DNA from: Rikenellaceae bacterium
GTDB lineage: Bacteria > Bacteroidota > Bacteroidia > Bacteroidales > UBA932
Reading direction: 5' to 3'
Assembly: GCA_900769385.1 (NCBI GenBank)
Contig: CAAGGO010000025.1
Span: forward strand, 1-5,687
Length of the DNA: 5,687 nt
Of this stretch, positions 1-5,687 are shown in pieces. The notes beneath the pieces are model-generated. The model did no database searches, was not told the DNA's origin, and saw only the letters and a list, made by a program, of their open reading frames with translations. How positions within the stretch are numbered: position 1 is the first letter of the stretch; every line of letters starts with the position of its first letter. The translations under genes and the position numbers were made by a program.

Positions 1-264
1 CAGATGTTGCAGGATGGGGAATTGTGCCAACCGGATGCAGTTTTCATTGGAGGACACGGAGGGAAGATTTGCAGGATAATGGAGATGCTCTCTGAGGTGG
101 TGCAGCCGGGTTGTATAGTGGTATTCAATTCGGTGGTGGATACCGGGCCGTTTTTGGATGCAGCTGCAGCGAACGGTTTTTCACTGGAGCAGAAAACAGA
201 GATAACAATAGACAATTACAATAAGATAACCTGTTGCAAGGTTATGAAAACAGAGGCCAACTGA
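1..264 (+). CDS. cbiT: Cobalt-precorrin-6B C15-methyltransferase (CbiT domain), C-terminal fragment, probably of a CbiE-CbiT fusion
   Basis: Only the last 87 residues are present; the frame is open from base 1 and ends at TGA 262-264. The fragment carries the second half of a class I SAM-dependent methyltransferase fold of the CbiT/CobL type: a strand with PDAVFIGGHGGKI (about residues 10-22), then a helix and the VQPGCIVVFNSVVDT segment (about 33-47), matching the family pattern D-x-x-(F/V)-(I/V)-G-G-x-G-G followed by L-x-P-G-G. CbiT methylates C15 and decarboxylates the C12 acetate side chain of cobalt-precorrin-6B, giving cobalt-precorrin-7, in the cytoplasm. In Bacteroidota this domain is usually the C-terminal half of a CbiE-CbiT (CobL-like) protein; that the missing N-terminus is CbiE is inferred, not seen. 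It is followed after 24 bases by cbiG-cbiF, so it is probably in the same operon. An internal ATG at position 4 is not a credible start, because the SAM-binding half of the fold would be absent. Confidence 0.85.
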   Translation, partial: QMLQDGELCQPDAVFIGGHGGKICRIMEMLSEVVQPGCIVVFNSVVDTGPFLDAAAANGFSLEQKTEITIDNYNKITCCKVMKTEAN

Positions 265-288
265 TTGGCCGGACAAATTGAACGCGCT

Positions 289-2076
289 ATGGAAAAAGAT
301 ACATTGCTGATAGTAGGTAAGGGAAGCTGCATTGATACAATCTGCAGGGAGTACCCCAATAATGTACATATAGAATATTCGGCCTTTGGGCAGGAGCACT
401 TCAATTCATACAGCAAGATACTGTTTGTAGGTGCTCTTGGAATTTGTGTAAGACATATTGCCCCATTCATTAAGGACAAGCATACGGATCCTGCAGTGGT
501 ATGTGCGGACAGCCAGGGACAGAAGGTGATTTCTGTACTGAGCGGTCATATAGGGGGTGCAAACCAGCTGGCCAATGACATTGCCGCAACCCTTGGCGGG
601 GAGGCTGTTATAACTACCCATTCCGACAATGCCGGTTTGTGGGCGCTGGATACTTTGGGTGCTAAATTCGGATGGGAGACATTTACCAATATGGACGGGC
701 TCAACAAGCCTATTGCCACTTACGTGAACGGCGGCAGAGTGGCCCTGGTGCTGGATGTGAAGGATAAGGGTACACAGTGGCTGGAGAGGACAAAGGGTGA
801 GAATGTGGATGTATTCTATCATTTTACAGATATGCCAAAGCACAGGAGCGGATCTGAAGATTACCGTTATGACCTTATAATTGCAGTAACTCCGCACCTT
901 TACTATTCAGATATTCCAATGGTTACATACGTGCCAAAGGTGCTGCACCTGGGTGTAGGGTGCAAAAAAGGGGCATCGGCAGAGGGAGTGGCAGGTGAGA
1001 TAATGGAATTCATTACAAACAAGGGATATAACCTCTCTGCATTGGCATCCGTATCTACAGTGGATATAAAGAAAGATGAGCCGCTGGTGCACTCTCTTGT
1101 GGAGAGTCTCCTGAATGGGGAGGGTGTATTGAATATTTATACTCCTTCTGAGCTTAAGGATATTGAGGTGCCTAATCCAAGTCAGAAACCGCTTGAGGTG
1201 ATTGGCACACCATCAGTATCCGAGGCATCTGCAATAAAGGGTGCCGATGGGGGAAAGGTTGTAATTGAGAAGCAGCGCAAAGGGAGCTATACCTTTGCTT
1301 TGGCAATGGAGAGAAAAGCTGAACGTACAGGACATATAGAGATAGTGGGAGCCGGTCCCGGTGATCCGGAACTTGTTTCCGTGAGGGGAAAGAGGATGCT
1401 TGAGGAGGCAGATCTTATCCTTTATGCCGGAAGCCTTGTCCCTAAGGAACTTACCTATTATGCCAAAGAGGGGGCTGTGGTGCGCAGTTCTGCCTCTATG
1501 GATCTTGAGGAGCAGTTTGCCGTTATGAAGGAGTTCTATGACAAGGGGCTGTTTGTGGTAAGGCTGCATACAGGTGACCCTTGTATTTATGGGGCAATTC
1601 AGGAGCAGATGGCTTATTTTGACAAATACAATATGAGTTACCATATTACTCCGGGAATTTCATCGTTCCTGGCTGCGGCGGCTGAGTTGCAGAGCCAGTT
1701 TACAATTCCGGAGAGGGTGCAGACAATTATCCTTACCAGGGGAGAGGGGCGTACTGCAATGCCTGAGAGGGAGAAGCTGCATATGCTTGCACAGCACAGA
1801 AGTACAATGTGCATCTTTTTGAGCGCTACGGTGGTGGACCAGGTTCAGGAGGAGCTGCTTATGCATTATCCGCCTCAGACTCCGGTGGCTGCGTGCTACA
1901 AGCTTACCTGGAAGGACCAGAAGATTTTCAAGGGAGAGCTTAAGGATTTGGCTTCAATTGTAAAGGGCAATAACCTTACCCTTACTACAATGATAGTGGT
2001 GGGTGATGCAATTGACAACAGGGAGGGACTTTCCAGATTGTATGCCCACGAGTTCAAGCATATTTTCAGGCATTAA
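289..2076 (+). CDS. cbiG-cbiF: Bifunctional cobalt-precorrin-5A hydrolase / cobalt-precorrin-4 C11-methyltransferase (CbiG-CbiF/CobM fusion)
   Basis: A 595-residue cytoplasmic fusion in the anaerobic cobalamin pathway. The N-terminal half (about 1-345) is CbiG: ILFVGALGICVRHIAP (44-59), LSGHIGGAN (84-92), VITTHSDNAG (107-116) and the C-terminal CbiG domain starting at LGVGCKKG (221-228), with a VDIKKDEP segment (258-265). CbiG opens the C20 lactone and removes the two-carbon fragment from cobalt-precorrin-5A. The second half (about 349-595) is a tetrapyrrole methylase: the SAM-binding loop VGAGPGDPEL (353-362), LYAGSLVP (378-385), LHTGDP (426-431), PGISSF (455-460) and ILTRGEGRTAMP (481-492). 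These are typical of CbiF/CobM, which methylates C11 of precorrin-4. Each half has the normal length of its stand-alone family. I chose ATG 289; an in-frame TTG at 265, directly after the upstream TGA, would add 8 residues but falls outside the conserved fold. There is no Shine-Dalgarno sequence before the ATG. It sits between cbiT and cbiJ-cbiD in a probable operon. Confidence 0.93.
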   Translation: MEKDTLLIVGKGSCIDTICREYPNNVHIEYSAFGQEHFNSYSKILFVGALGICVRHIAPFIKDKHTDPAVVCADSQGQKVISVLSGHIGGANQLANDIAATLGGEAVITTHSDNAGLWALDTLGAKFGWETFTNMDGLNKPIATYVNGGRVALVLDVKDKGTQWLERTKGENVDVFYHFTDMPKHRSGSEDYRYDLIIAVTPHLYYSDIPMVTYVPKVLHLGVGCKKGASAEGVAGEIMEFITNKGYNLSALASVSTVDIKKDEPLVHSLVESLLNGEGVLNIYTPSELKDIEVPNPSQKPLEVIGTPSVSEASAIKGADGGKVVIEKQRKGSYTFALAMERKAERTGHIEIVGAGPGDPELVSVRGKRMLEEADLILYAGSLVPKELTYYAKEGAVVRSSASMDLEEQFAVMKEFYDKGLFVVRLHTGDPCIYGAIQEQMAYFDKYNMSYHITPGISSFLAAAAELQSQFTIPERVQTIILTRGEGRTAMPEREKLHMLAQHRSTMCIFLSATVVDQVQEELLMHYPPQTPVAACYKLTWKDQKIFKGELKDLASIVKGNNLTLTTMIVVGDAIDNREGLSRLYAHEFKHIFRH

Positions 2077-2085
2077 ATATAGTAT

Positions 2086-3894
2086 ATGATTCTTGTTTTT
2101 GGAGGTACAACGGAAGGGCGCATGGCGGCACAGACTCTTGATGCTGCAGGTACCCCCTTTTACTATTCTACAAAAGGGGAGTTACAGCAGGTGGAGATGT
2201 ACAATGGGGAGCGTCTTTGCGGGGCAATGGATACAGTGCAGCTGGTGCATTTTTGCAAAGAAAATGAGATAAGGCTTATAATTGATGCGGCCCATCCGTT
2301 TGCCCAGGGGGTACACGGTACCATTTATAGTGCCTCCAGGGAGTTGGGGATACAGGTTGTGAGGTATGAGAGGAATTTTGGGGATGTACATCCGGGGGTG
2401 ATCTGGTGCAAAGACTATCGGGAAGCAGAGGAGAAACTTGCTGCAGACGGGATAACTTCCCTGCTGGCCCTTACTGGAGTGAATACTATTCCAAAACTTA
2501 AAGGGTATTGGGGCAAAGAGGGGAATGAGTGCCATTTCAGGGTTCTGGACAGGGAGGAATCCAGGGAGTTGGCGGGAAAGGCCGGTTTTCCTCCCGATAG
2601 GTTACTCTTTTTCAGGGAGGAACTGCTGAACCCGCAGGGAGGGAGCAAGGAAGTGATGCAGCTGGAGAAGGATTTTATTGGAAGTATTTCTCCGCAGGCA
2701 ATAATAACCAAGGAGAGTGGGGAGAGCGGTTATTTCAATGAAAAGGTGGAGGCAGCTCTGGAGTGTGGGGTTAAGGTGTATGCGGTGAGAAGGCCGGCTT
2801 TGCCTGAGGAGTTCATTAGGGTTTATGGCCCTGTGGGGTTGAGGATGGAGGTTGAGAGGCTGGTGCCTGAGTTTTTCCCTTTAAAGATAGGGCTTACTAC
2901 AGGAAGTACGGCTACAGCTGCTGTGAGGGGGGCTTTGAGGCAATTGCTTTATGGAGAAGATTTGTCTGAAGTTTATATTGTGTTGCCTGAGGGGGAGAGG
3001 GTAAGGATGCCCCTAGTGGGGAGTGGAAGAGATGGCGATTCTGCCTGGGGATGTGCTGTAAAATATAGTGGAGACGATCCGGATGTTACCAATGGTCACA
3101 GGATAATTTCTACGGTAAGGATAAATGATTTGGGGGTTGTGAGATTTTTTGGAGGGGAGGGGGTTGGTACTGTTACATTGCCCGGATTGGGTCTGGATGT
3201 TGGAGGTCCGGCAATAAACAATGGTCCAAGAGGTATGATGAGGAGAATTGTGGAGGAGGAGTTGCCCGATGGGAGGGGAGTTGACATTACAATCTCTGTT
3301 GAGGGGGGAAGGGAACTTGCTGCAAGGACGTTCAATCCAAGGGTAGGTGTTGTTGACGGCATTTCAATCATTGGAACAAGCGGTGTTGTAAGGCCATTCT
3401 CTAAAGATGCGTTCCTTAACTCAATAAGCCGTGAGATGGATGTGGCAAAGGCTCTTGGGGTAAAGCATCTGGTTATAAACTCGGGGGCAAAAAGCGAAAA
3501 AAAACTTAAGGAGAAGATAAAGGAACCGTTGCCGCCGCAAGCTTTTATCCATTACGGCAATTTTATAGGGGATACAGTGAGGATGGCGGCGGAACACGGC
3601 TTTGAGAGGGTTACTTTGGGAATAATGATAGGGAAGGCTGTAAAACTGGCAGCAGGTCACCTGGATACCCACAGCAAGGTGGTTACGGTAGACAAGGAGT
3701 TTGTACAGCAGGTGGCGCAAAAGTGTGGCTGCAGTGCTCCTCTGCCCAATTTTACTTTGGCAAGGGAGCTTTGGGGGGCATTTGATGGAGAAGATTATTT
3801 GAAATTTTTTGGAAAAATAGTTGAAATGTGCCGTATGGTATGCTTACCTTTGTTTCCTTGTGGAGAGCTTGAGGTGATTCTGGTAGAGGAATAA
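2086..3894 (+). CDS. cbiJ-cbiD: Bifunctional cobalt-precorrin-6A reductase / cobalt-precorrin-5B C1-methyltransferase (CbiJ/CobK-CbiD fusion)
   Basis: A 602-residue cytoplasmic fusion. Residues 1 to about 255 are the NAD(P)H-dependent precorrin-6A reductase CbiJ/CobK: a nucleotide-binding MILVFGGTTEG start, STKGE (28-32), IDAAHPFA (66-73), LALTGVNTI (127-135), ITKESGESGYFNEK (207-220) and YAVRRP (232-237). Residues from about 264 to the end are CbiD: LTTGSTATAA (270-279), SGDDPDVTNG (328-337), GGEGVGTVTLPGL (356-368), IIGTSGVVRPFS (428-439), HYGNFIGD (489-496) and IGKAVKLAAGHLDTHS (515-530). CbiD methylates C1 of cobalt-precorrin-5B, making 6A, and CbiJ reduces 6A to 6B, so the fused enzymes act one after the other. 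CbiD has no counterpart in the aerobic route, which fixes the pathway as anaerobic. The CbiD N-terminal motif has Thr275 where relatives usually have Cys. The start is the first ATG, 9 bases after the preceding stop, with no Shine-Dalgarno sequence. GGG is the main glycine codon, unlike in nrdD. Confidence 0.94.
   Translation: MILVFGGTTEGRMAAQTLDAAGTPFYYSTKGELQQVEMYNGERLCGAMDTVQLVHFCKENEIRLIIDAAHPFAQGVHGTIYSASRELGIQVVRYERNFGDVHPGVIWCKDYREAEEKLAADGITSLLALTGVNTIPKLKGYWGKEGNECHFRVLDREESRELAGKAGFPPDRLLFFREELLNPQGGSKEVMQLEKDFIGSISPQAIITKESGESGYFNEKVEAALECGVKVYAVRRPALPEEFIRVYGPVGLRMEVERLVPEFFPLKIGLTTGSTATAAVRGALRQLLYGEDLSEVYIVLPEGERVRMPLVGSGRDGDSAWGCAVKYSGDDPDVTNGHRIISTVRINDLGVVRFFGGEGVGTVTLPGLGLDVGGPAINNGPRGMMRRIVEEELPDGRGVDITISVEGGRELAARTFNPRVGVVDGISIIGTSGVVRPFSKDAFLNSISREMDVAKALGVKHLVINSGAKSEKKLKEKIKEPLPPQAFIHYGNFIGDTVRMAAEHGFERVTLGIMIGKAVKLAAGHLDTHSKVVTVDKEFVQQVAQKCGCSAPLPNFTLARELWGAFDGEDYLKFFGKIVEMCRMVCLPLFPCGELEVILVEE
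3821..3852 (+). promoter_or_regulatory. Candidate Bacteroidota-type promoter for nrdD
   Basis: TTG at 3821-3823 and TACCTTTG at 3845-3852 are separated by 21 bases. They fit the -33 (TTTG/TTG) and -7 (TAnnTTTG) elements described for Bacteroides housekeeping promoters. The start of transcription would fall around 3856-3860, giving an nrdD leader of roughly 75 bases. The site lies inside the 3' end of cbiJ-cbiD. Its position makes sense because nrdD differs from the cob genes in function and codon use. The evidence is weak: the same TACCTTTG, with a TTG 22 bases upstream, also occurs at 1265-1297 in the middle of cbiG, where a promoter is not expected. Confidence 0.3.
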
Positions 3895-3932
3895 AAAGAT
3901 GGAAATATTATAAATCTAATATATATAAAACT
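3895..3932 (+). other. AT-rich spacer between cbiJ-cbiD and nrdD (translation leader; no convincing terminator)
   Basis: This 38-base gap is almost all A and T apart from a few G and C bases. It contains no ribosome-binding GGAGG near the nrdD ATG; an A-rich stretch directly before the start is usual in Bacteroidota, which rely little on Shine-Dalgarno pairing. The only inverted repeat seen is ATATTA (3905-3910) with TAATAT (3917-3922), a 6-base all-AT stem with a 6-base loop. That is too weak to call a terminator, so read-through from the cob genes into nrdD cannot be excluded. Confidence 0.5.
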
Positions 3933-5687
3933 ATGATTCAGACAGTTATTAAGAGAGATGGCCGTATAGTTGGCTTCAACGAGGCAAAGATAGCTGCCGC
4001 AATTCGCAAGGCTATGCTGCATAGCCCTGATGGAGAAGATGAAGAGTTGATCAAGAAGATCACAGACCGCATTGCCTGCAAAGGAAACGAGCAGATGAGT
4101 GTGGAGGAGATTCAGGACTTGGTTGAGTTTGAACTTATGAAGAGCCCCCGCAAGGAGGTTGCAAAACTTTATATTGCATACAGGAACAAGAGGACAGTAG
4201 CCCGTAAGGCAAAGACCCGCAGCATTTTTCTTGAGATCATTGAAACAAAGTCAAATGATGTTACCCGTGAAAATGCAAATATGAATGCGGATACCCCTGC
4301 GGGTATGATGATGAAGTTCTCCAGCGAGTCTACAAAACCTTTTGTGGATGATTATTTGCTTTCAGAAGAAGTTAAGACAGCTGTAGCACAGAATTACATC
4401 CATATTCACGATAAGGATTATTATCCTACAAAGAGCCTTACCTGTGTGCAGCATCCTGTAGACAAGATTCTTAAGGGAGGTTTCAGCACAGGTCACGGTG
4501 AGAGCCGTCCTGCAAAGAGGATTGAGACAGCCAGCATCCTTTGCTGTATCTCTATGGAGACAGCCCAGAATGAGATGCACGGCGGTCAGGCAATTCCTGC
4601 GTTTGACTACTATCTTGCCCCTTATGTAAGGAACAGCTACATAGAGGAGGTCAAGATTCTGGAGAAACTTTATGGTGAGGATTACTCAGCCCTTTATGAT
4701 GCCCAGATTGATGATTATATCATAAGGGATCTGGATGGCAAGGATTCAGAAGGCAAGCTTACAGGTGTTCCTTTCAAAGGTATAGACAGGGTGAAACAGC
4801 ACGCCATTAACCGTACTGCACAGAGGGTGCACCAGTCAATGGAGGCGTTTGTACACAATATGAACACAATCCACTCCCGTGGAGGCAACCAGGTTGTGTT
4901 CAGTTCAATCAACTATGGAACTGATACCTCTGCAGAGGGACGTTGTATCATAAGGGAGCTGCTCCATACCACTTACCACGGTGTGGGCAACGGATCAACA
5001 GCCATTTTCCCTATCCAGATATGGAAGAAGAAGAGGGGCGTGAGTTATCTCCCTACAGACAGGAACTATGACCTTTACAAGTTTGCCTGTATGGTAAGTG
5101 CCAAAAGGTTCTTCCCTAACTTTGTGAACCTTGATGCTTCATACAACCAGCACGAACTTTGGAGGGAGGATGATCCTGAGCGTTACAAATATGAGGTGGC
5201 AACAATGGGTTGCCGTACCAGGGTGTTTGAAAACCGTTTTGGAGAGAAGACCTCTATTGGAAGGGGTAACCTTTCATTTACTACAATAAATATAGTCAAG
5301 CTGGCATTGGAGAGCAAATTGGCTACAGATAATGTTGAGCAGAGAATCAACCTGTTTATGAGCAAGCTTGATGCAGTGCTTGAACTTGCTGCAAAACAGC
5401 TGCACGAGCGTTTCTGCTTCCAGAAGACTGCCCTTGCAAAACAGTTCCCTCTACTTATGAAGTCACTTTGGAACGGTGCTGACAAACTTAAACCTACAGA
5501 TACAATTGAACCGGTTATCAACCAGGGTACTTTGGGTATTGGTTTCATTGGTCTGGCAGAGACCCTTATTGCACTTGTTGGCAAGCATCACGGTGAGGAT
5601 GAGGCTGCACAGGAACTTGGCCTTAAGATCATTACCTATATGCGTGACAGGGTTCAGGATTTCTCTACCCAGTATGGCCATAACTAC
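3933..5687 (+). CDS. nrdD: Anaerobic (class III) ribonucleoside-triphosphate reductase NrdD, 3'-truncated by the window edge
   Basis: The frame is open from ATG 3933 to the last base, giving 585 residues without a stop; the family is usually about 700 or more, so the C-terminus with the Zn-binding cysteines and the glycyl-radical loop (RVCGY type) lies beyond the window. NrdD reduces ribonucleoside triphosphates to deoxynucleotides in oxygen-free cells after the radical-SAM activase NrdG installs the glycyl radical; nrdG is not seen here. Residues 1 to about 95 are an ATP-cone allosteric domain (TVIKRDGRIVGFNEAKI at 4-20). The barrel follows: YIHIHDKDYYP (155-165), the first active-site Cys171 in SLTCVQHP, HSRGGNQVVFSSINYGTDTS (314-333), HGVGNGSTAIFP (349-360), the thiyl-radical Cys427 in ATMGCRTR, GRGN (443-446) and INQGTLGIGFIG (529-540). 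Key residues in the visible part are intact. The 37 glycine codons include no GGG, and Leu CTT is frequent, suggesting a well-expressed gene unlike the upstream cob genes. The start is supported by the ATP-cone beginning at residue 4. Confidence 0.96.
   Translation, partial: MIQTVIKRDGRIVGFNEAKIAAAIRKAMLHSPDGEDEELIKKITDRIACKGNEQMSVEEIQDLVEFELMKSPRKEVAKLYIAYRNKRTVARKAKTRSIFLEIIETKSNDVTRENANMNADTPAGMMMKFSSESTKPFVDDYLLSEEVKTAVAQNYIHIHDKDYYPTKSLTCVQHPVDKILKGGFSTGHGESRPAKRIETASILCCISMETAQNEMHGGQAIPAFDYYLAPYVRNSYIEEVKILEKLYGEDYSALYDAQIDDYIIRDLDGKDSEGKLTGVPFKGIDRVKQHAINRTAQRVHQSMEAFVHNMNTIHSRGGNQVVFSSINYGTDTSAEGRCIIRELLHTTYHGVGNGSTAIFPIQIWKKKRGVSYLPTDRNYDLYKFACMVSAKRFFPNFVNLDASYNQHELWREDDPERYKYEVATMGCRTRVFENRFGEKTSIGRGNLSFTTINIVKLALESKLATDNVEQRINLFMSKLDAVLELAAKQLHERFCFQKTALAKQFPLLMKSLWNGADKLKPTDTIEPVINQGTLGIGFIGLAETLIALVGKHHGEDEAAQELGLKIITYMRDRVQDFSTQYGHNY

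Noticed and set aside
262..264. TGA as a recoded sense codon (selenocysteine, Trp or Gly)
   Set aside because: The CbiT domain is complete before it, the CbiG domain starts after it, no other in-frame TGA occurs in the long genes, and Trp is encoded by TGG throughout.
712..722. GCCACT resembling the B12-box of cobalamin riboswitches
   Set aside because: A short match inside cbiG coding sequence, with none of the other conserved riboswitch helices around it.
406..897. 163-codon open frame on the minus strand
   Set aside because: It lies wholly opposite the CbiG domain, its protein resembles no family, and plus-strand coding is certain. The same applies to the other minus-strand frames, including those at 1213-1644 and 5183-5584.
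1265..1297. A second TTG / TACCTTTG promoter-like pair
   Set aside because: It lies in the middle of cbiG coding sequence, far from any gene start, so it is treated as a chance match. It also lowers confidence in the similar pair before nrdD.
3905..3922. Inverted repeat ATATTA / TAATAT after cbiJ-cbiD as a terminator
   Set aside because: Six A-T pairs only, no GC stem and no following T run; such repeats are expected by chance in an AT-rich gap.
3915..3931. NrdR-box-like AT palindrome before nrdD (TCTAATATATATAAAAC)
   Set aside because: Only the AT core resembles the ACACTATATATAGTGT-type box; the flanking ACA/TGT arms are missing and there is no second box at the usual distance.

Overview
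The window is about 5.7 kb of ordinary anaerobe chromosome, with all genes on the + strand. The best guess at the source is a member of the Bacteroidota, probably order Bacteroidales. The reasons are: corrin-ring genes fused into bifunctional proteins in the style of that group; no Shine-Dalgarno sequence before the preferred start codons, with AT-rich leaders before two of them; a possible TTG / TAnnTTTG promoter of the Bacteroides type; and a class III (oxygen-sensitive) ribonucleotide reductase. No genus can be named from the sequence alone.

Layout. Positions 1-264 hold the C-terminal end of a CbiT (cobalt-precorrin-6B C15-methyltransferase) domain, probably the tail of a CbiE-CbiT fusion that begins upstream. 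Positions 289-2076 encode a CbiG-CbiF(CobM) fusion. Positions 2086-3894 encode a CbiJ(CobK)-CbiD fusion. A 38-base AT-rich gap follows. From 3933 to the right edge runs the first 585 codons of nrdD, the anaerobic ribonucleoside-triphosphate reductase; the zinc-binding and glycyl-radical C-terminus lies outside the window.

How the genes work together. CbiG and CbiD mark the anaerobic (early cobalt insertion) cobalamin route. CbiF and CbiG turn cobalt-precorrin-4 into 5A and then 5B. CbiD and CbiJ take 5B to 6A and 6B. CbiT, with CbiE if it is present upstream, takes 6B to 7 and 8. The cluster therefore covers consecutive middle steps of corrin ring construction using fused enzyme pairs, and in each complete fusion the later-acting enzyme is N-terminal. 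The three cob genes are 9 to 24 bases apart and look like one transcription unit. NrdD makes deoxynucleotides without oxygen and does not need B12; it differs sharply in codon use and probably has its own promoter.

I found no mobile element, CRISPR array, RNA gene, riboswitch or convincing terminator, and no evidence of an undescribed system. The most useful second looks are the single in-frame TGA separating the CbiT and CbiG reading frames, the loss of the usual Cys in the CbiD N-terminal motif, and the candidate nrdD promoter inside the end of cbiJ-cbiD.
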